DNA of 39,974 bases from NCBI RefSeq assembly GCF_000380085.1, contig NZ_KB904538.1:1-39974 (forward strand). Direction: 5' to 3'. The notes beneath the pieces are model-generated. The model searched no databases, was not told the DNA's origin, and was given only the letters and a program-made list of their open reading frames with translations. Source of the stretch: Streptococcus merionis DSM 19192. GTDB lineage: Bacteria > Bacillota > Bacilli > Lactobacillales > Streptococcaceae. This document shows positions 1-8,058 of the stretch, one piece after another. A program made the position numbers and the translations under genes. The first letter of the stretch is position 1. Each line of letters begins with the position of its first letter.

Positions 1-158
1 TATTTGATCATGTTTCCGCTACAATGCTTGCATAGAGGAGGTATATAATCTAGTGTAGCTCTGATAAGGATATGGGTATCATATTTCATGATTTCGTTTA
101 GTTTGATATTTTTATCTTTCATTCCGATGAGTTGTGTGGTATGATTGATGTGTTCCAT
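1..158 (-). CDS. ISL3-family transposase, N-terminal part (runs off the window)
   Basis: The reading frame starts at ATG 158 and leaves the window at base 1, giving about 52 residues. It begins MEHINHTTQLIGMKDKNIKL and contains a CxxC pair in the segment PPLCKHCSGNMIKY. This matches the N-terminal zinc-finger region I know from streptococcal ISL3-family transposases (IS1167/IS1193 type), which catalyse cut-and-paste transposition of the element. No usual strong ribosome binding site is visible before the ATG. The same frame is open upstream, through the IS end, into the PASTA gene, so a fusion product is possible. The rest of the gene is outside the window, so whether the element is intact cannot be judged. 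Confidence 0.85.
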   Translation of the reverse strand, partial: MEHINHTTQLIGMKDKNIKLNEIMKYDTHILIRATLDYIPPLCKHCSGNMIK

Positions 159-232
159 AAGATGCTTTCTAATGAGTTGGTTAGCGCTTTTCATTATAAG
201 TCTTATGGGACTTTTTGTGTACTCAAAAAGCC

Positions 233-274
233 CTATACTATCCAAAGTGGAGTTACCCACTACAGATAGTATAG
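233..274. repeat. Long inverted repeat just inside the IS terminus
   Basis: CTATACTATC (233-242) pairs perfectly with GATAGTATAG (265-274). Inside it, AGTGG and CCACT can pair as a second stem. Such a hairpin at an IS end could block read-through transcription or translation from the host gene into the transposase. That role is inference. Confidence 0.7.
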
Positions 275-278
275 AGCC

Positions 279-953
279 GTTTTGTTTGGCTTGACGTTCC
301 GCTAGCAGTTTTCGGCTACAAGCCATGTTGTGACCGTCCAGATAGTCTAGCCGAACGATTGTGCCTGGTTTGGCGGATTTATTGAGGAAGTTTTGCTTGG
401 GATAGGTTTCGATAACCTGATTGGCTTGTTTATTTCCCAGCTCAGCTCTTGGTGCAATGATCCTACGAATGACAGTAAAGCCTTGTTGGGTTAAGATGCG
501 TTCTGCTTCATCAATCTCTGTACCTTTAAGGTCTGTTGGCAGTGCGATGGCATCAACGAGATTTTGGCTGGCTTCCAAAGTTTCAGTGGTTAGGTGGTAA
601 ATCTTAATCAGATGGCCTGGTTTGAACTTCCCTGAACGCGGACTCATGGCGACGACTTCATCAATAGAAGCTTTGGCAAATCTCTTATGAGGTTTGGCTG
701 GTAAGACATGGACAGTTAGGCCGATACTTTCTAAATAAGTTTTGGCTGAATCTACGGGCATGTCAATGACGTTTGGAAGCTGTATCAAGCTAGATTTAGC
801 CTCATGACGTCGATCCAAGGCTTTATCAACGATGGGAGCGGCCTTATCTGTGATTTTTCCTGCGATGGCCACTGTATCAGGAATGACTGACAGTGTTGAA
901 TTTAAAATTTTGAGCGCACCACCTGCAAATTTACCAACTTTACGTGCAACCAT
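279..953 (-). CDS. PASTA-domain protein, 3' end interrupted by the IS
   Basis: Translation from ATG 953 (AAGGAG 8 nt upstream) gives MVARKVGKFAGGALKILNST and about 225 codons before the IS boundary. Residues around 58-120 (LPNVIDMPVDSAKTYLESIG ... VVAMSPRSGKFKPGHLIKIY) look like a PASTA domain, the fold that binds muropeptide or beta-lactam-like ligands. A second, more diverged PASTA-like unit follows (ALPTDLKGTEIDEAERILTQ ... ETYPKQNFLNKSAKPGTIVR). There is no signal peptide, transmembrane helix or kinase domain, so it is probably cytoplasmic and its partner is unknown. The native C-terminus is lost: after residue 225 the frame runs without a stop into IS sequence and then into the transposase start. 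How many native residues are missing cannot be told here. Confidence 0.75.
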
Positions 954-976
954 TTCAATCTCCTTCTATTAACCAC

Positions 977-1017
977 GGAAAAGCTCTCAGGCTCATTTGT
1001 TTTCGGAGCTTTATTCC
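977..1017 (-). other. 5' leader hairpin of the PASTA gene
   Basis: GGAAtaAAGCTC and GAGCTTTTCC on the - strand pair with one 2-nt bulge between the predicted start of transcription and the ribosome binding site. It may act as an attenuator or an mRNA-stabilising element; function unknown. Confidence 0.4.
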
Positions 1018-1032
1018 ATAGCAAAACACGGT

Positions 1033-1061
1033 CTTAAAGAAGATTTTCTACTATTTGTCAA
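1033..1061 (-). promoter_or_regulatory. Promoter for the PASTA gene
   Basis: On the - strand there is a perfect -35 TTGACA (1061-1056), a 17-bp spacer and a -10-like TTTAAG (1038-1033). Transcription would start near 1026, about 70 nt before ATG 953. Confidence 0.55.
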
Positions 1062-1111
1062 AACTCTTCAAGCTCCTAAATTGAGTATATCACAAAAGCG
1101 CAGTTTTCAAG

Positions 1112-1141
1112 TGATTTCACTTACAATTTTGTAAGAAATCA
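1112..1141. repeat. 30-bp near-perfect palindrome between divergent genes
   Basis: TGATTTC and GAAATCA flank TTACAA-TT-TTGTAA, the only asymmetry being an extra AC on the left. It lies between the leftward PASTA promoter and the rightward acyltransferase gene, the position of an operator for a dimeric regulator. The regulator is not identifiable. Confidence 0.45.
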
Positions 1142-1216
1142 GTCTTGAGGTGTAAGCGGAAATAGAAGTAATTTCGATTATACTAGAGATATCAAAGGCT
1201 TGGAGGGCGATGCGTG

Positions 1217-2251
1217 ATGACCAACTATTCTGAGAATGCCCAAGTCAATACAAATTTGCTCAGTCTATGTCAGTTTATGCTGGCTATCTTGGTCATTGCC
1301 CTGCATTGTCAACGGATTTTTGAAAATGATAGTCTGCACTTTATCCAAAAGAGCCTCTTTAGCCGTCTGGCGGTACCATTTTTCATGCTATCAACAGGCT
1401 TTTTTCTGGCAAAGGCTCAAAAAGAGGGGAGAAGTCTGAAGCAGTGGGCTGCTAAATTCGGAAAAACCTATCTTTTCTGGTCGGTCTTTTACCTGCCTTA
1501 TGCTTTGAGCTATTTTGCTCAGACCCAGCTTTCTATTTCTTTCTTTCCAGCAGGGCTGTTAGTCGCCCTACTCTACACTGGGACTTGCTACCACCTGTGG
1601 TATCTGGCGGCAGTGTTGGAGGGTGTTTGCTTGCTTTCTTTTTTGGAAAAATACCTAAACAGCAAGATTGTCTTTCTCATTTGTCTAAGCTTGTATAGTT
1701 TTGGATTGTTGGAAACCTACTTTGCGTATTTGGACGATAGTGGACTGGGGGTGCTTTATCAAAATTATCAGAAAATCTTTTACACAGCACGAAATGCTCT
1801 GTTCTTTGCACCCATCTTTCTCTATCTGGGGGCTTGGACTTATCATCATTATCGTCACCCTATTTTAGTCAAAAGGCTAAAAACAAAACTGTCCTTGTCT
1901 CTTTTGGCATTTATCGGTGAAGGGTGGTTAATCTTTCAAAATCAAGGCATTGATAAAAATTTCTTTTTGAGCTTGATACCCGTGACCTTGTTGCTGTTTA
2001 ACTGGGCTATCCGCTCGTCTTTGTTTAGAGAAAAAGCCTGGCAAAAATTAAAGGCCTACAGCGTGTATTATTTTTTCCTACATCCGATTTTTGTAGAGAT
2101 TAGCTTTGCATGGCTAAATACAAAAGATTGGCCGATTTGGACCAAGGGACAGCTGGCCTTTGTCATTGCTCTCATTTTGACGCATGCGCTGAGCTCTTGT
2201 ATATTACATTTTCGAGCAAAAGGACTGCTAAAGATAGGGAGTTTTGGCTAG
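1217..2251 (+). CDS. Membrane acyltransferase family 3 protein
   Basis: This is a 344-residue polytopic membrane protein with about ten hydrophobic segments. The first carries the ILVIALHC signature with the histidine typical of the acyltransferase-3 superfamily (OafA/VanT membrane-domain type), followed by RLAVPFFMLSTGFFL. Members transfer acyl groups to cell-envelope sugars or amino acids, but the substrate cannot be read from the sequence. GTG at 1214 and ATG at 1217 are both possible starts. GGAGGG at 1202-1207 is 9 nt from the ATG, which I prefer. A -10-like TATACT is present at 1179-1184 without a clear -35. The gene stands alone, 232 bp before the ABC module. Confidence 0.75.
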   Translation: MTNYSENAQVNTNLLSLCQFMLAILVIALHCQRIFENDSLHFIQKSLFSRLAVPFFMLSTGFFLAKAQKEGRSLKQWAAKFGKTYLFWSVFYLPYALSYFAQTQLSISFFPAGLLVALLYTGTCYHLWYLAAVLEGVCLLSFLEKYLNSKIVFLICLSLYSFGLLETYFAYLDDSGLGVLYQNYQKIFYTARNALFFAPIFLYLGAWTYHHYRHPILVKRLKTKLSLSLLAFIGEGWLIFQNQGIDKNFFLSLIPVTLLLFNWAIRSSLFREKAWQKLKAYSVYYFFLHPIFVEISFAWLNTKDWPIWTKGQLAFVIALILTHALSSCILHFRAKGLLKIGSFG

Positions 2252-2304
2252 AATATTGCTCTTGAAAAATAATTGGAACACAAAAGACAGGAGACTTAGA
2301 GTTT

Positions 2305-2418
2305 ATGAATTCTGCATTTTGGCTCTGGTGGCTAGGTTTCTTCTTGCTAGGATCTAACTCAGCTATTCTGATCGCCTTTGTAACCTTGGTTGAGCTATTC
2401 GTTCATTTTTGCGGCTAA
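2305..2418 (+). CDS. Small hydrophobic ORF, 37 residues
   Basis: ATG 2305 to TAA 2416-2418 encodes MNSAFWLWWLGFFLLGSNSA followed by a second hydrophobic stretch (AILIAFVTLVELFVHF) and CG. It has almost no charged residues and would span the membrane once or twice. AGGAG at 2288-2292 is 12 nt upstream, rather far. It sits between the acyltransferase and the Bce-type ATPase. It may be a genuine small membrane protein or the remnant of a larger gene; I recognise no family. Confidence 0.4.
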   Translation: MNSAFWLWWLGFFLLGSNSAILIAFVTLVELFVHFCG

Positions 2419-2482
2419 AGATGGCTAGTCGCACATTACCATTGAACACACATTTGATATAATAAAGAAAAGGAGTAAGGCT

Positions 2483-3238
2483 ATGTTTTTATACGCTAAA
2501 CATTTGCAACGGACATTCAAGACACGACATTCTAAGACCGAGGTTCGTGCCTTGCAAGATGTGCATTTTCAAGTTGAAAAAGGCGAGTTTATCGCTATTA
2601 TGGGAGAATCTGGATCTGGTAAGACAACCCTGCTCAATATCTTGGCAACTCTTGATAGTCCGACTAAAGGTGCTGTTATTCTCAACGGTCAAGATTTGAC
2701 TCACATCAAGGAAGCTGATATGGCGGATTTTCGCCTGAACAATCTGGGCTTTGTCTTTCAGGACTTTAATCTGTTGGACACACTCAATGTCAAGGACAAT
2801 ATTTTCTTACCTCTGGTGCTTAATGACCTGCCTGTCAAGGAGATGGAAGCTCGCCTGCCTGATCTAGCGGATCAACTGGGCATTTCATCTCTTTTGCATC
2901 AGCGTCCTTACGAGCTCTCAGGTGGTCAGCAGCAACGGGTGGCTATCGCACGCGCTCTCATTACCAATCCGCAATTGGTCTTAGCAGATGAGCCGACAGC
3001 GGCACTTGATTACCGTAACTCGGAGGATTTGATGCGTATCTTTGAAGACATTAACCGTCAGGGGCAGACTATTCTTATGGTGACCCATTCGCCTATGGCG
3101 GCTAGTCACGCTGGTCGTGTCCTTTTTATCAAAGATGGACGGATTTTCCACCAGCTGTACCGTGGGGACCAGACGAGTCCAGAATTTTACAAAACCATCT
3201 CCTTGACCATGAGTAGCCTGATTGGAGGTGGTGAGTAG
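2483..3238 (+). CDS. Bce-type ABC transporter ATP-binding protein
   Basis: The 251-residue ATPase has Walker A GESGSGKTT (residues 41-49), Q-loop FVFQDFNLL, signature LSGGQQQR, Walker B LVLADEPTAALD and H-loop VTHSP. It is the energy-coupling subunit of a peptide-antibiotic (bacitracin-like) transporter of the BceAB/MbrAB family, paired with the large FtsX-type permease that follows one base later. AAGGAG sits 7 nt before ATG 2483. Family membership is clear from the set of four genes; the antibiotic recognised is not known. Confidence 0.88.
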   Translation: MFLYAKHLQRTFKTRHSKTEVRALQDVHFQVEKGEFIAIMGESGSGKTTLLNILATLDSPTKGAVILNGQDLTHIKEADMADFRLNNLGFVFQDFNLLDTLNVKDNIFLPLVLNDLPVKEMEARLPDLADQLGISSLLHQRPYELSGGQQQRVAIARALITNPQLVLADEPTAALDYRNSEDLMRIFEDINRQGQTILMVTHSPMAASHAGRVLFIKDGRIFHQLYRGDQTSPEFYKTISLTMSSLIGGGE

Positions 3239-3239
3239 G

Positions 3240-5231
3240 ATGTTTTACCTCAAACTCGCTTGGGGCAATCTTAGAAAAGCCAATCAAGCCTACTTGCCCT
3301 TTATCCTGTCTAGCATGACCCTTTTCATCTTGCTTAACACCATCAACCTCATCTGGATGGCACCAGAGGTGCAAGTACGTCGAATAACGCCTGTGTTCCT
3401 TAAATTTGCCTTCTGGGTCATCGCTATCTTTGCATTGATTATCGTGCTTTACAGTTATCATTTCCTCATGAAGCAACGGACCAAAGAATTTGGTCTTTAC
3501 AGCGTTCTTGGTATGAACCGTAAACGGATTGCGACCATTGCTAGTTTAGAGTTGGTAATGATTTTCTCCTTAGTGATGCTGGTAGGAAGCCTTTTAGCAA
3601 CAGTATTGGCTAAGTTTCTATATTTGGTTTTGATTCATCTTTTAGAAACCTCAGATTTTCAAATGACCTTGATTGCCAAAGGCTATCTAGGAGCAGTTTC
3701 GCTGTTTCTTCTTATCTTGGTGATGGTGCTGATCGTGACTTGGTATCAAATTCTGAGACAGTCCTCGCTTTCTCTCTTGCGAAGGCATCAAAAAATTGCA
3801 CGAGAGCCTAAGGGCAATGCTTTTTTAGGATTTTTAGGACTTCTGATGATTGTATCAGCCTACGCATTTGCTGCTTACGATGTCAAAAATATCACACAAA
3901 ACTATCTTTTCTACACCTTTTTAGCGGTGTTAGGGGTCATTTTGGGCACTTACCTGCTCTTTATGCGTTTCACGATTTGGGTGCTAAAACGCCAAAAAAA
4001 TTCCAAGTCCTATTTTTACCGTGCCACTCACATCATTCCTATCTCCAACATGCTTTATCGCATGAAACAAAATGCTTTTGGTCTAGCTAATATTACCATC
4101 TTATCCTGTATGGTGCTGACAACACTTTGTGGGACGACATCACTTTATCTAGCTACTAATCAGATGGTTGAGGAGCATTTTCCATCTTACAATGCTTACC
4201 TATCTTATCTGTCGGTAAAAGACCGTGCCAGTGCAGAAATTGTGGTAGATGAGCTATTTCGAGACATTGGAGCATCAGAGGTAGATAGAAAGGCCTTACT
4301 CTATTGGTCAAAATTTGAAAATATCTCTAATACGAAAAAAATCAATCTCACAAAGTCATACCAGATTGGTGACGGAATTACCGAGGTTCTCTTTCTGCCC
4401 ATGAAAGATTATGTCGCCCTGGGCAACGCGTCACTGGATTTAGCAGAAGGGGAAGTTGGTTACTACCATTCAAGCTACGACGATAACTTACTTGCTCAGG
4501 AAATCACGCTGGCAGACGGTCAAACGTATAAGGTTCGCCCCTTGACCGATATCGTGCCCTTTAAATCTTTTTACAACTCTCCCTCTAGAACAGAAGCGAT
4601 AGTGGTTGTGCCATCAGAAGCTTTTTTGCTAAAAATGGTTGAGGCGATTCAAGGCAAAGAGTGGACGGAGCAGCTCTACACTGATGATCAGCCCTATAAT
4701 GGTCATCTGCAATACACTGTGACCGCTACTCTTGATGACGCACAAGCGGAGCGTCTCATTGCGATACGTGATAAAAATGATGCTAAGCGGCTCTTCTTCT
4801 GGGGAGAGACGAAGGCTTCCTATCGCAAGGATAATGTGGAGGCTACAGCTCCTTTCCTTTTTATTGGAGCCATTATCGGGGCGACCTTTCTGATGGGGGC
4901 CTGCCTCATCATGTATTACAAGCAAATCTCTGAAGGCTACGAGGATAAGAAGTCCTATAAGGTCTTGCAAGAAATCGGTATGAGCCAAAAGAGGGTTAAG
5001 CGCACGATCAATGGACAAGTGTTACTGATTTTCTTTGCACCGCTCACGGTTGCTGTCTTGCATGTTAGTTTTGCCATACTGCTGATGATTCGCGTGTTGC
5101 GCGAAATGGGGATGGATGCATCAAATACCATTCTGATGGCTAGCGCTAGTCTAACTATCGGCTTTATCCTGTTTTACTTTATTGTCTATCGCATTACCAG
5201 TCGGGTTTACTATAAGATTATTGAAAGGTGA
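3240..5231 (+). CDS. Bce-type ABC transporter permease
   Basis: This 663-residue integral membrane protein starts MFYLKLAWGNLRKANQ, typical of BceB/MbrB/VraE permeases. It has FtsX-type transmembrane bundles at both ends and a large mostly hydrophilic domain at about residues 310-530, which in this family lies outside and recognises the peptide-lipid complex. An upstream TTG at 3222 is in frame, but GGAGG at 3224-3228 points to ATG 3240, one base after the ATPase stop codon. Besides removing antibiotic from its target, such permeases transmit flux to their cognate sensor kinase, which is encoded just downstream. Confidence 0.88.
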   Translation: MFYLKLAWGNLRKANQAYLPFILSSMTLFILLNTINLIWMAPEVQVRRITPVFLKFAFWVIAIFALIIVLYSYHFLMKQRTKEFGLYSVLGMNRKRIATIASLELVMIFSLVMLVGSLLATVLAKFLYLVLIHLLETSDFQMTLIAKGYLGAVSLFLLILVMVLIVTWYQILRQSSLSLLRRHQKIAREPKGNAFLGFLGLLMIVSAYAFAAYDVKNITQNYLFYTFLAVLGVILGTYLLFMRFTIWVLKRQKNSKSYFYRATHIIPISNMLYRMKQNAFGLANITILSCMVLTTLCGTTSLYLATNQMVEEHFPSYNAYLSYLSVKDRASAEIVVDELFRDIGASEVDRKALLYWSKFENISNTKKINLTKSYQIGDGITEVLFLPMKDYVALGNASLDLAEGEVGYYHSSYDDNLLAQEITLADGQTYKVRPLTDIVPFKSFYNSPSRTEAIVVVPSEAFLLKMVEAIQGKEWTEQLYTDDQPYNGHLQYTVTATLDDAQAERLIAIRDKNDAKRLFFWGETKASYRKDNVEATAPFLFIGAIIGATFLMGACLIMYYKQISEGYEDKKSYKVLQEIGMSQKRVKRTINGQVLLIFFAPLTVAVLHVSFAILLMIRVLREMGMDASNTILMASASLTIGFILFYFIVYRITSRVYYKIIER

Positions 5232-5260
5232 GGGAAAATCAAGGCAGGCCAGTGATTTTC

Positions 5261-5269
5261 TGATACAAT
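5261..5269 (+). promoter_or_regulatory. Extended -10 promoter, predicted leaderless start
   Basis: TGATACAAT is a TGn-extended -10 element ending at 5269. The ATG of the response regulator begins 7 nt later, where transcription itself should start. No ribosome binding site precedes the ATG, and no good -35 is seen (AAGGCA at 17-bp spacing). Confidence 0.6.
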
Positions 5270-5275
5270 AGACCT

Positions 5276-5941
5276 ATGAAGAAGATGAAAACGATTTTTG
5301 TGGTGGAAGATGATGTGTCGATTGTGGATTCCTTGAGGATCTATTTTAAGGATCGTTATCAGGTCGTCAGCGTGCAGAATTTCCGTGCTGTCCAGCAGGA
5401 AATCACAGAAGTAGCACCAGATGTGGTTCTCATGGATATTACCCTGCCTTATTTTAACGGTTTTTACTGGACGACAGAGTTGCGCAAGTCTTCAAGTCTA
5501 CCGCTGATTTTCATTTCCAGTGCCAATGACGAGATGAACGCTGTCATGGCGCTTAACATGGGTGCCGATGACTTTATCGCCAAGCCTTTCTCCCTCTCAA
5601 TTTTAGAAGCCAAAATAGCGGCCTTACTGCGCCGTAGTCAGGATTATGTGCCCACAGACCTTGTTTATGGGGATTATCACTTATCACCTGAAGGGGAGTT
5701 TAGCCTTGGGATAGAGAAAGTCCAGCTATCTCCAACAGAAAATAAAATCCTTCATATCCTTTTGCAGCAACAGGGGCAATTGGTGACTAAGGAACAGCTG
5801 CTGGATAAGCTCTGGGAAAACGATGACTTTATCGACCAAAATACGCTCAATGTCAATATGACCCGACTGCGCAAAAAGCTCCGCCAGTTGGATTTTGACC
5901 GTATTCATACCATTAGAGGGGTAGGCTTTCTCGTTCAATGA
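5276..5941 (+). CDS. OmpR-family response regulator, BceR-like
   Basis: The 221-residue regulator has a receiver domain (acidic pair EDD at 11-13, phospho-acceptor D54 in VLMDITLP, lysine in AKPFS) and a C-terminal winged helix (LSPTENKILHILLQQQGQLV ... TIRGVGFLV). It should be phosphorylated by the kinase encoded next and activate the upstream ABC genes. It overlaps the kinase by ATGA. Translation probably starts at the very 5' end of the mRNA (ATG 5276); ATG 5285 (MKT) is an alternative, preceded by GAAGA. Regulation of its own set is known for the family and inferred here. Confidence 0.88.
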   Translation: MKKMKTIFVVEDDVSIVDSLRIYFKDRYQVVSVQNFRAVQQEITEVAPDVVLMDITLPYFNGFYWTTELRKSSSLPLIFISSANDEMNAVMALNMGADDFIAKPFSLSILEAKIAALLRRSQDYVPTDLVYGDYHLSPEGEFSLGIEKVQLSPTENKILHILLQQQGQLVTKEQLLDKLWENDDFIDQNTLNVNMTRLRKKLRQLDFDRIHTIRGVGFLVQ

Positions 5942-6885
5942 TATTCAAATTTTTTCGCCAGTACCAGCTCTGGTTTAGCTTATACCTAGCTCTTGCAGCG
6001 ACATTTCTGGTCACTTTTTGGCTCTATCGCCTACCTATGACGATCTTTCTCAATAGCCTGCTCTTTTCAGGAACTATTTTTCTTCTGGTCATACTCTATG
6101 CCTTCTTTTGCTTCTGGAAAACCCTAAGAGACATTCAAGACTTGGACAATGGGAGTGGGCAACCACAGTTCAGTCGTCCTTTAGAGCAGGCCTTTTGGGA
6201 TAAACACAACCAAACATTAGATACTCTGTATAAGGAGCAAGAAGTCATCTATCAGGAGACTGATCATCTCAAAAATCTAGTCAAGATGTGGTCTCACCAG
6301 ATCAAAGTACCACTAGCCAGTCTAGATTTGATGGCGCAAACGGGCAAGCTAGACAGCAGACAAGTGACCAACCAAATCCAGTCTATGGAACATTATCTAG
6401 CTATCTTGCTCAATTACCTCAAACTCCAAGATAAGACTGATGATTATCGATTTGAAGAGTTCTCTATGAGAGCGCTCATGACTGATTTGGTCAAGTCCTA
6501 CCGCAGCCAGTGTCTCAGCAAGGACCTCTCAGTTCATTTGCTGGGGGATTGGCAAGTCAAGTCTGACCGCAAGTGGTTGCATTTTGCTGTCAGTCAGCTC
6601 TTAGACAATGCCATCAAGTACAGCCACCCAGGTGGTCAAATTAAGATTGAAATAACAGAAGGCAGTCTTGCTATTAGCGACCAAGGATTAGGGATTCTGG
6701 CTGAAGACCTACCTCGTCTCTTTGAAGAAGGCTTTACAGGCTTTAACGGTCACCAGCATCACAAGTCAACTGGCTTGGGTCTCTACATGGCTAAGCGTAT
6801 CTTGGATGAGCTGAGTTGGTCCATTGAGATTACCAGTCAAATCGAGGTCGGCACGACCGTTACCATTTCAAAAAGGAGTAACTGA
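5938..6885 (+). CDS. Intramembrane-sensing histidine kinase, BceS-like
   Basis: Two transmembrane helices at about 12-30 and 38-60 are joined by only a few residues, so there is no extracellular sensor domain. This is the hallmark of BceS-type kinases that read out transporter activity. The phospho-acceptor is H120 in KMWSHQIKVPLASL, followed by N-box LLDNAIKYS and G-boxes SDQGLGI and STGLGLYM. Length 315 fits the family. It is translationally coupled to the regulator (ATGA) and to the Nudix gene (TGATG). Confidence 0.87.
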   Translation: MIFKFFRQYQLWFSLYLALAATFLVTFWLYRLPMTIFLNSLLFSGTIFLLVILYAFFCFWKTLRDIQDLDNGSGQPQFSRPLEQAFWDKHNQTLDTLYKEQEVIYQETDHLKNLVKMWSHQIKVPLASLDLMAQTGKLDSRQVTNQIQSMEHYLAILLNYLKLQDKTDDYRFEEFSMRALMTDLVKSYRSQCLSKDLSVHLLGDWQVKSDRKWLHFAVSQLLDNAIKYSHPGGQIKIEITEGSLAISDQGLGILAEDLPRLFEEGFTGFNGHQHHKSTGLGLYMAKRILDELSWSIEITSQIEVGTTVTISKRSN

Positions 6886-7334
6886 TGTCTAAAAATCACT
6901 TCAAACTCTATGCAGCTGTTTTTCCGATTATCCAAGACCAAAACGGTAACATTCTTTTGCACAGACGGCAAAATACAGGTTATATGGATGGTTTCTGGGA
7001 TTTGGCAGGAACTGGCCACATTGACCCCAATGAAACAGCCACAGAAGCCCTGATCCGTGAATGTCAGGAAGAACTTGGTATTGAAATCCAGGCAGAAGCG
7101 TTAGAGCTGATTCATACGGTACACCGAACAGGGCAAGAAGATGACTTTCCTTACATTTACCTCTATTTTAAGGTGTCAGACTTCAATGGTAAACCGCAAA
7201 TCATGGAGGAAAAAAAGAATGCTGAACTGGTCTGGTTTGCACCAGACCACTTACCAGATCTGATGATTGAAGACCGCAAGATTGCTATCCTAAAAGCCCT
7301 AGCAGGGACTATCTATCAAGAATGGAGAACTTAA
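6885..7334 (+). CDS. Nudix hydrolase
   Basis: This 149-residue protein has a complete Nudix box, GHIDPNETATEALIRE followed by CQEELGI (G-x5-E-x7-RE-x2-EE-x-GU), the Mg-binding loop that cleaves nucleoside diphosphates linked to another group. The flanking FPIIQDQNGNILLHRRQNTG and GFWDLAGT are typical of MutT-like housecleaning enzymes; the substrate is unknown. The ATG overlaps the kinase stop by one base, with AAGGAG 9 nt upstream, so it is probably co-transcribed with the Bce regulatory genes. No functional link to antibiotic sensing is evident. Confidence 0.85.
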   Translation: MSKNHFKLYAAVFPIIQDQNGNILLHRRQNTGYMDGFWDLAGTGHIDPNETATEALIRECQEELGIEIQAEALELIHTVHRTGQEDDFPYIYLYFKVSDFNGKPQIMEEKKNAELVWFAPDHLPDLMIEDRKIAILKALAGTIYQEWRT

Positions 7335-7831
7335 TGGAAATCTGGGATATTTATGATCAAAAAAATCAGCTCACTGGGCAGACCATCGCCCGCAAGGATG
7401 TTCACCTTCTCAAAGAAGGGCATTTTCATGCCTGTGTTAATGCTTTGCTGAGAGACGAAGCGGGAAATATTCTCGTTCAACAACGCTCTTTGCAAAAAGA
7501 AACCAATCCTGGGGTTTGGGACATCTTTACAGGTGGCTCTATTCTAGCTGGTGAGAATCCTGATCAGGGTATCGCTAGAGAAGTAGCAGAAGAGCTAGGG
7601 CTCATTAACTTAGATTTTCACTACCATGGCTACGATGTCAGAGCAGACATTAAAAGTATCATGCACTATTACACAGCTGTCATTCCAGAAGAGAGCAAGT
7701 CAAACATCGTGATTCAAAAAAGTGAACTGGCTCAAGTGACTTGGTTGAGTGTTCAAGACGCTGTAGAGCTGGTTACGGATCGCCCATTCGACCGTAAATG
7801 GTTGAACTCTATCATAACTAAAATGATGTAA
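7334..7831 (+). CDS. Nudix hydrolase, IPP-isomerase-like subgroup
   Basis: It contains the Nudix box GSILAGENPDQGIAREVAEE followed by LGL, and a front part (WDIYDQKNQLTG, HFHACVNALLRDEAGNILVQQR) resembling the YfcD/isopentenyl-diphosphate-isomerase-like Nudix group. ATG 7322 is also in frame, but GGAG at 7324-7327 is placed for ATG 7334, which overlaps the preceding stop codon (TAATG). From this start it is 165 residues. Adjacent to another Nudix gene but dissimilar to it outside the box, so not a recent duplication. Confidence 0.83.
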   Translation: MEIWDIYDQKNQLTGQTIARKDVHLLKEGHFHACVNALLRDEAGNILVQQRSLQKETNPGVWDIFTGGSILAGENPDQGIAREVAEELGLINLDFHYHGYDVRADIKSIMHYYTAVIPEESKSNIVIQKSELAQVTWLSVQDAVELVTDRPFDRKWLNSIITKMM

Positions 7832-7910
7832 TTGTCTTGTCTAAGCCAGTGAATGAAAAATTTCCAAACGTTTCTGAAATGGACGAAACAGTTCTTATCT
7901 CAAGTAAACC

Positions 7911-7939
7911 TTGAAAAAAGCACAAAAAACTGTTATACT
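7911..7939 (+). promoter_or_regulatory. Strong promoter of the ABC/PASTA operon
   Basis: TTGAAA (7911-7916), 17 bp, TATACT (7934-7939) with an extended TG at 7931-7932. It starts transcription near 7946, leaving a leader of about 113 nt before ATG 8059. Confidence 0.75.
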
Positions 7940-7942
7940 TAA

Positions 7943-7956
7943 GGAAAGCGTTTTCC
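7943..7956 (+). promoter_or_regulatory. cre-like operator over the transcription start
   Basis: GGAAAGCGTTTTCC matches 11 of 14 positions of the CcpA-box form TGAAAGCGCTTTCA and lies on the predicted +1. It could give carbon-catabolite repression of the operon. The two outer positions deviate, so this is tentative. Confidence 0.4.
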
Positions 7957-8058
7957 TATTCCGAAATCCTTCATTTCAATGCCTACTCATTCAATACAAC
8001 CTAAAAAGTACGCTTTTTTAAACAGGCTTTATATCTCACTAAATAAGGAGGAACCCAT

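Larger units (their letters stand above)
1..278 (-). mobile_element. Terminal part of an ISL3-family insertion sequence
   Basis: The element's end is placed at about 278, where the - strand reads GGCTCTATACTATCTGTAGT. This is the kind of terminus ISL3-family elements carry, and the transposase gene starts 120 bp inside it. The host sequence on the other side (279 onward) belongs to a PASTA-domain gene. The other end and any target duplication lie outside the window, so the boundary is accurate only to a few bases. Confidence 0.75.

Noticed and set aside
3129..3476. ORFs of 60-160 codons antisense to or inside larger genes (for example 3129-3476 -, 8116-8562 -, 12316-12627 +, 16083-16565 +)
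   Set aside because: They lack ribosome binding sites and family similarity and lie wholly within well-supported genes.
5231..5275. Bce-type four genes as one simple operon read only from upstream
   Set aside because: The regulator has its own extended -10 promoter directly at its start codon, so at least two transcripts are expected.
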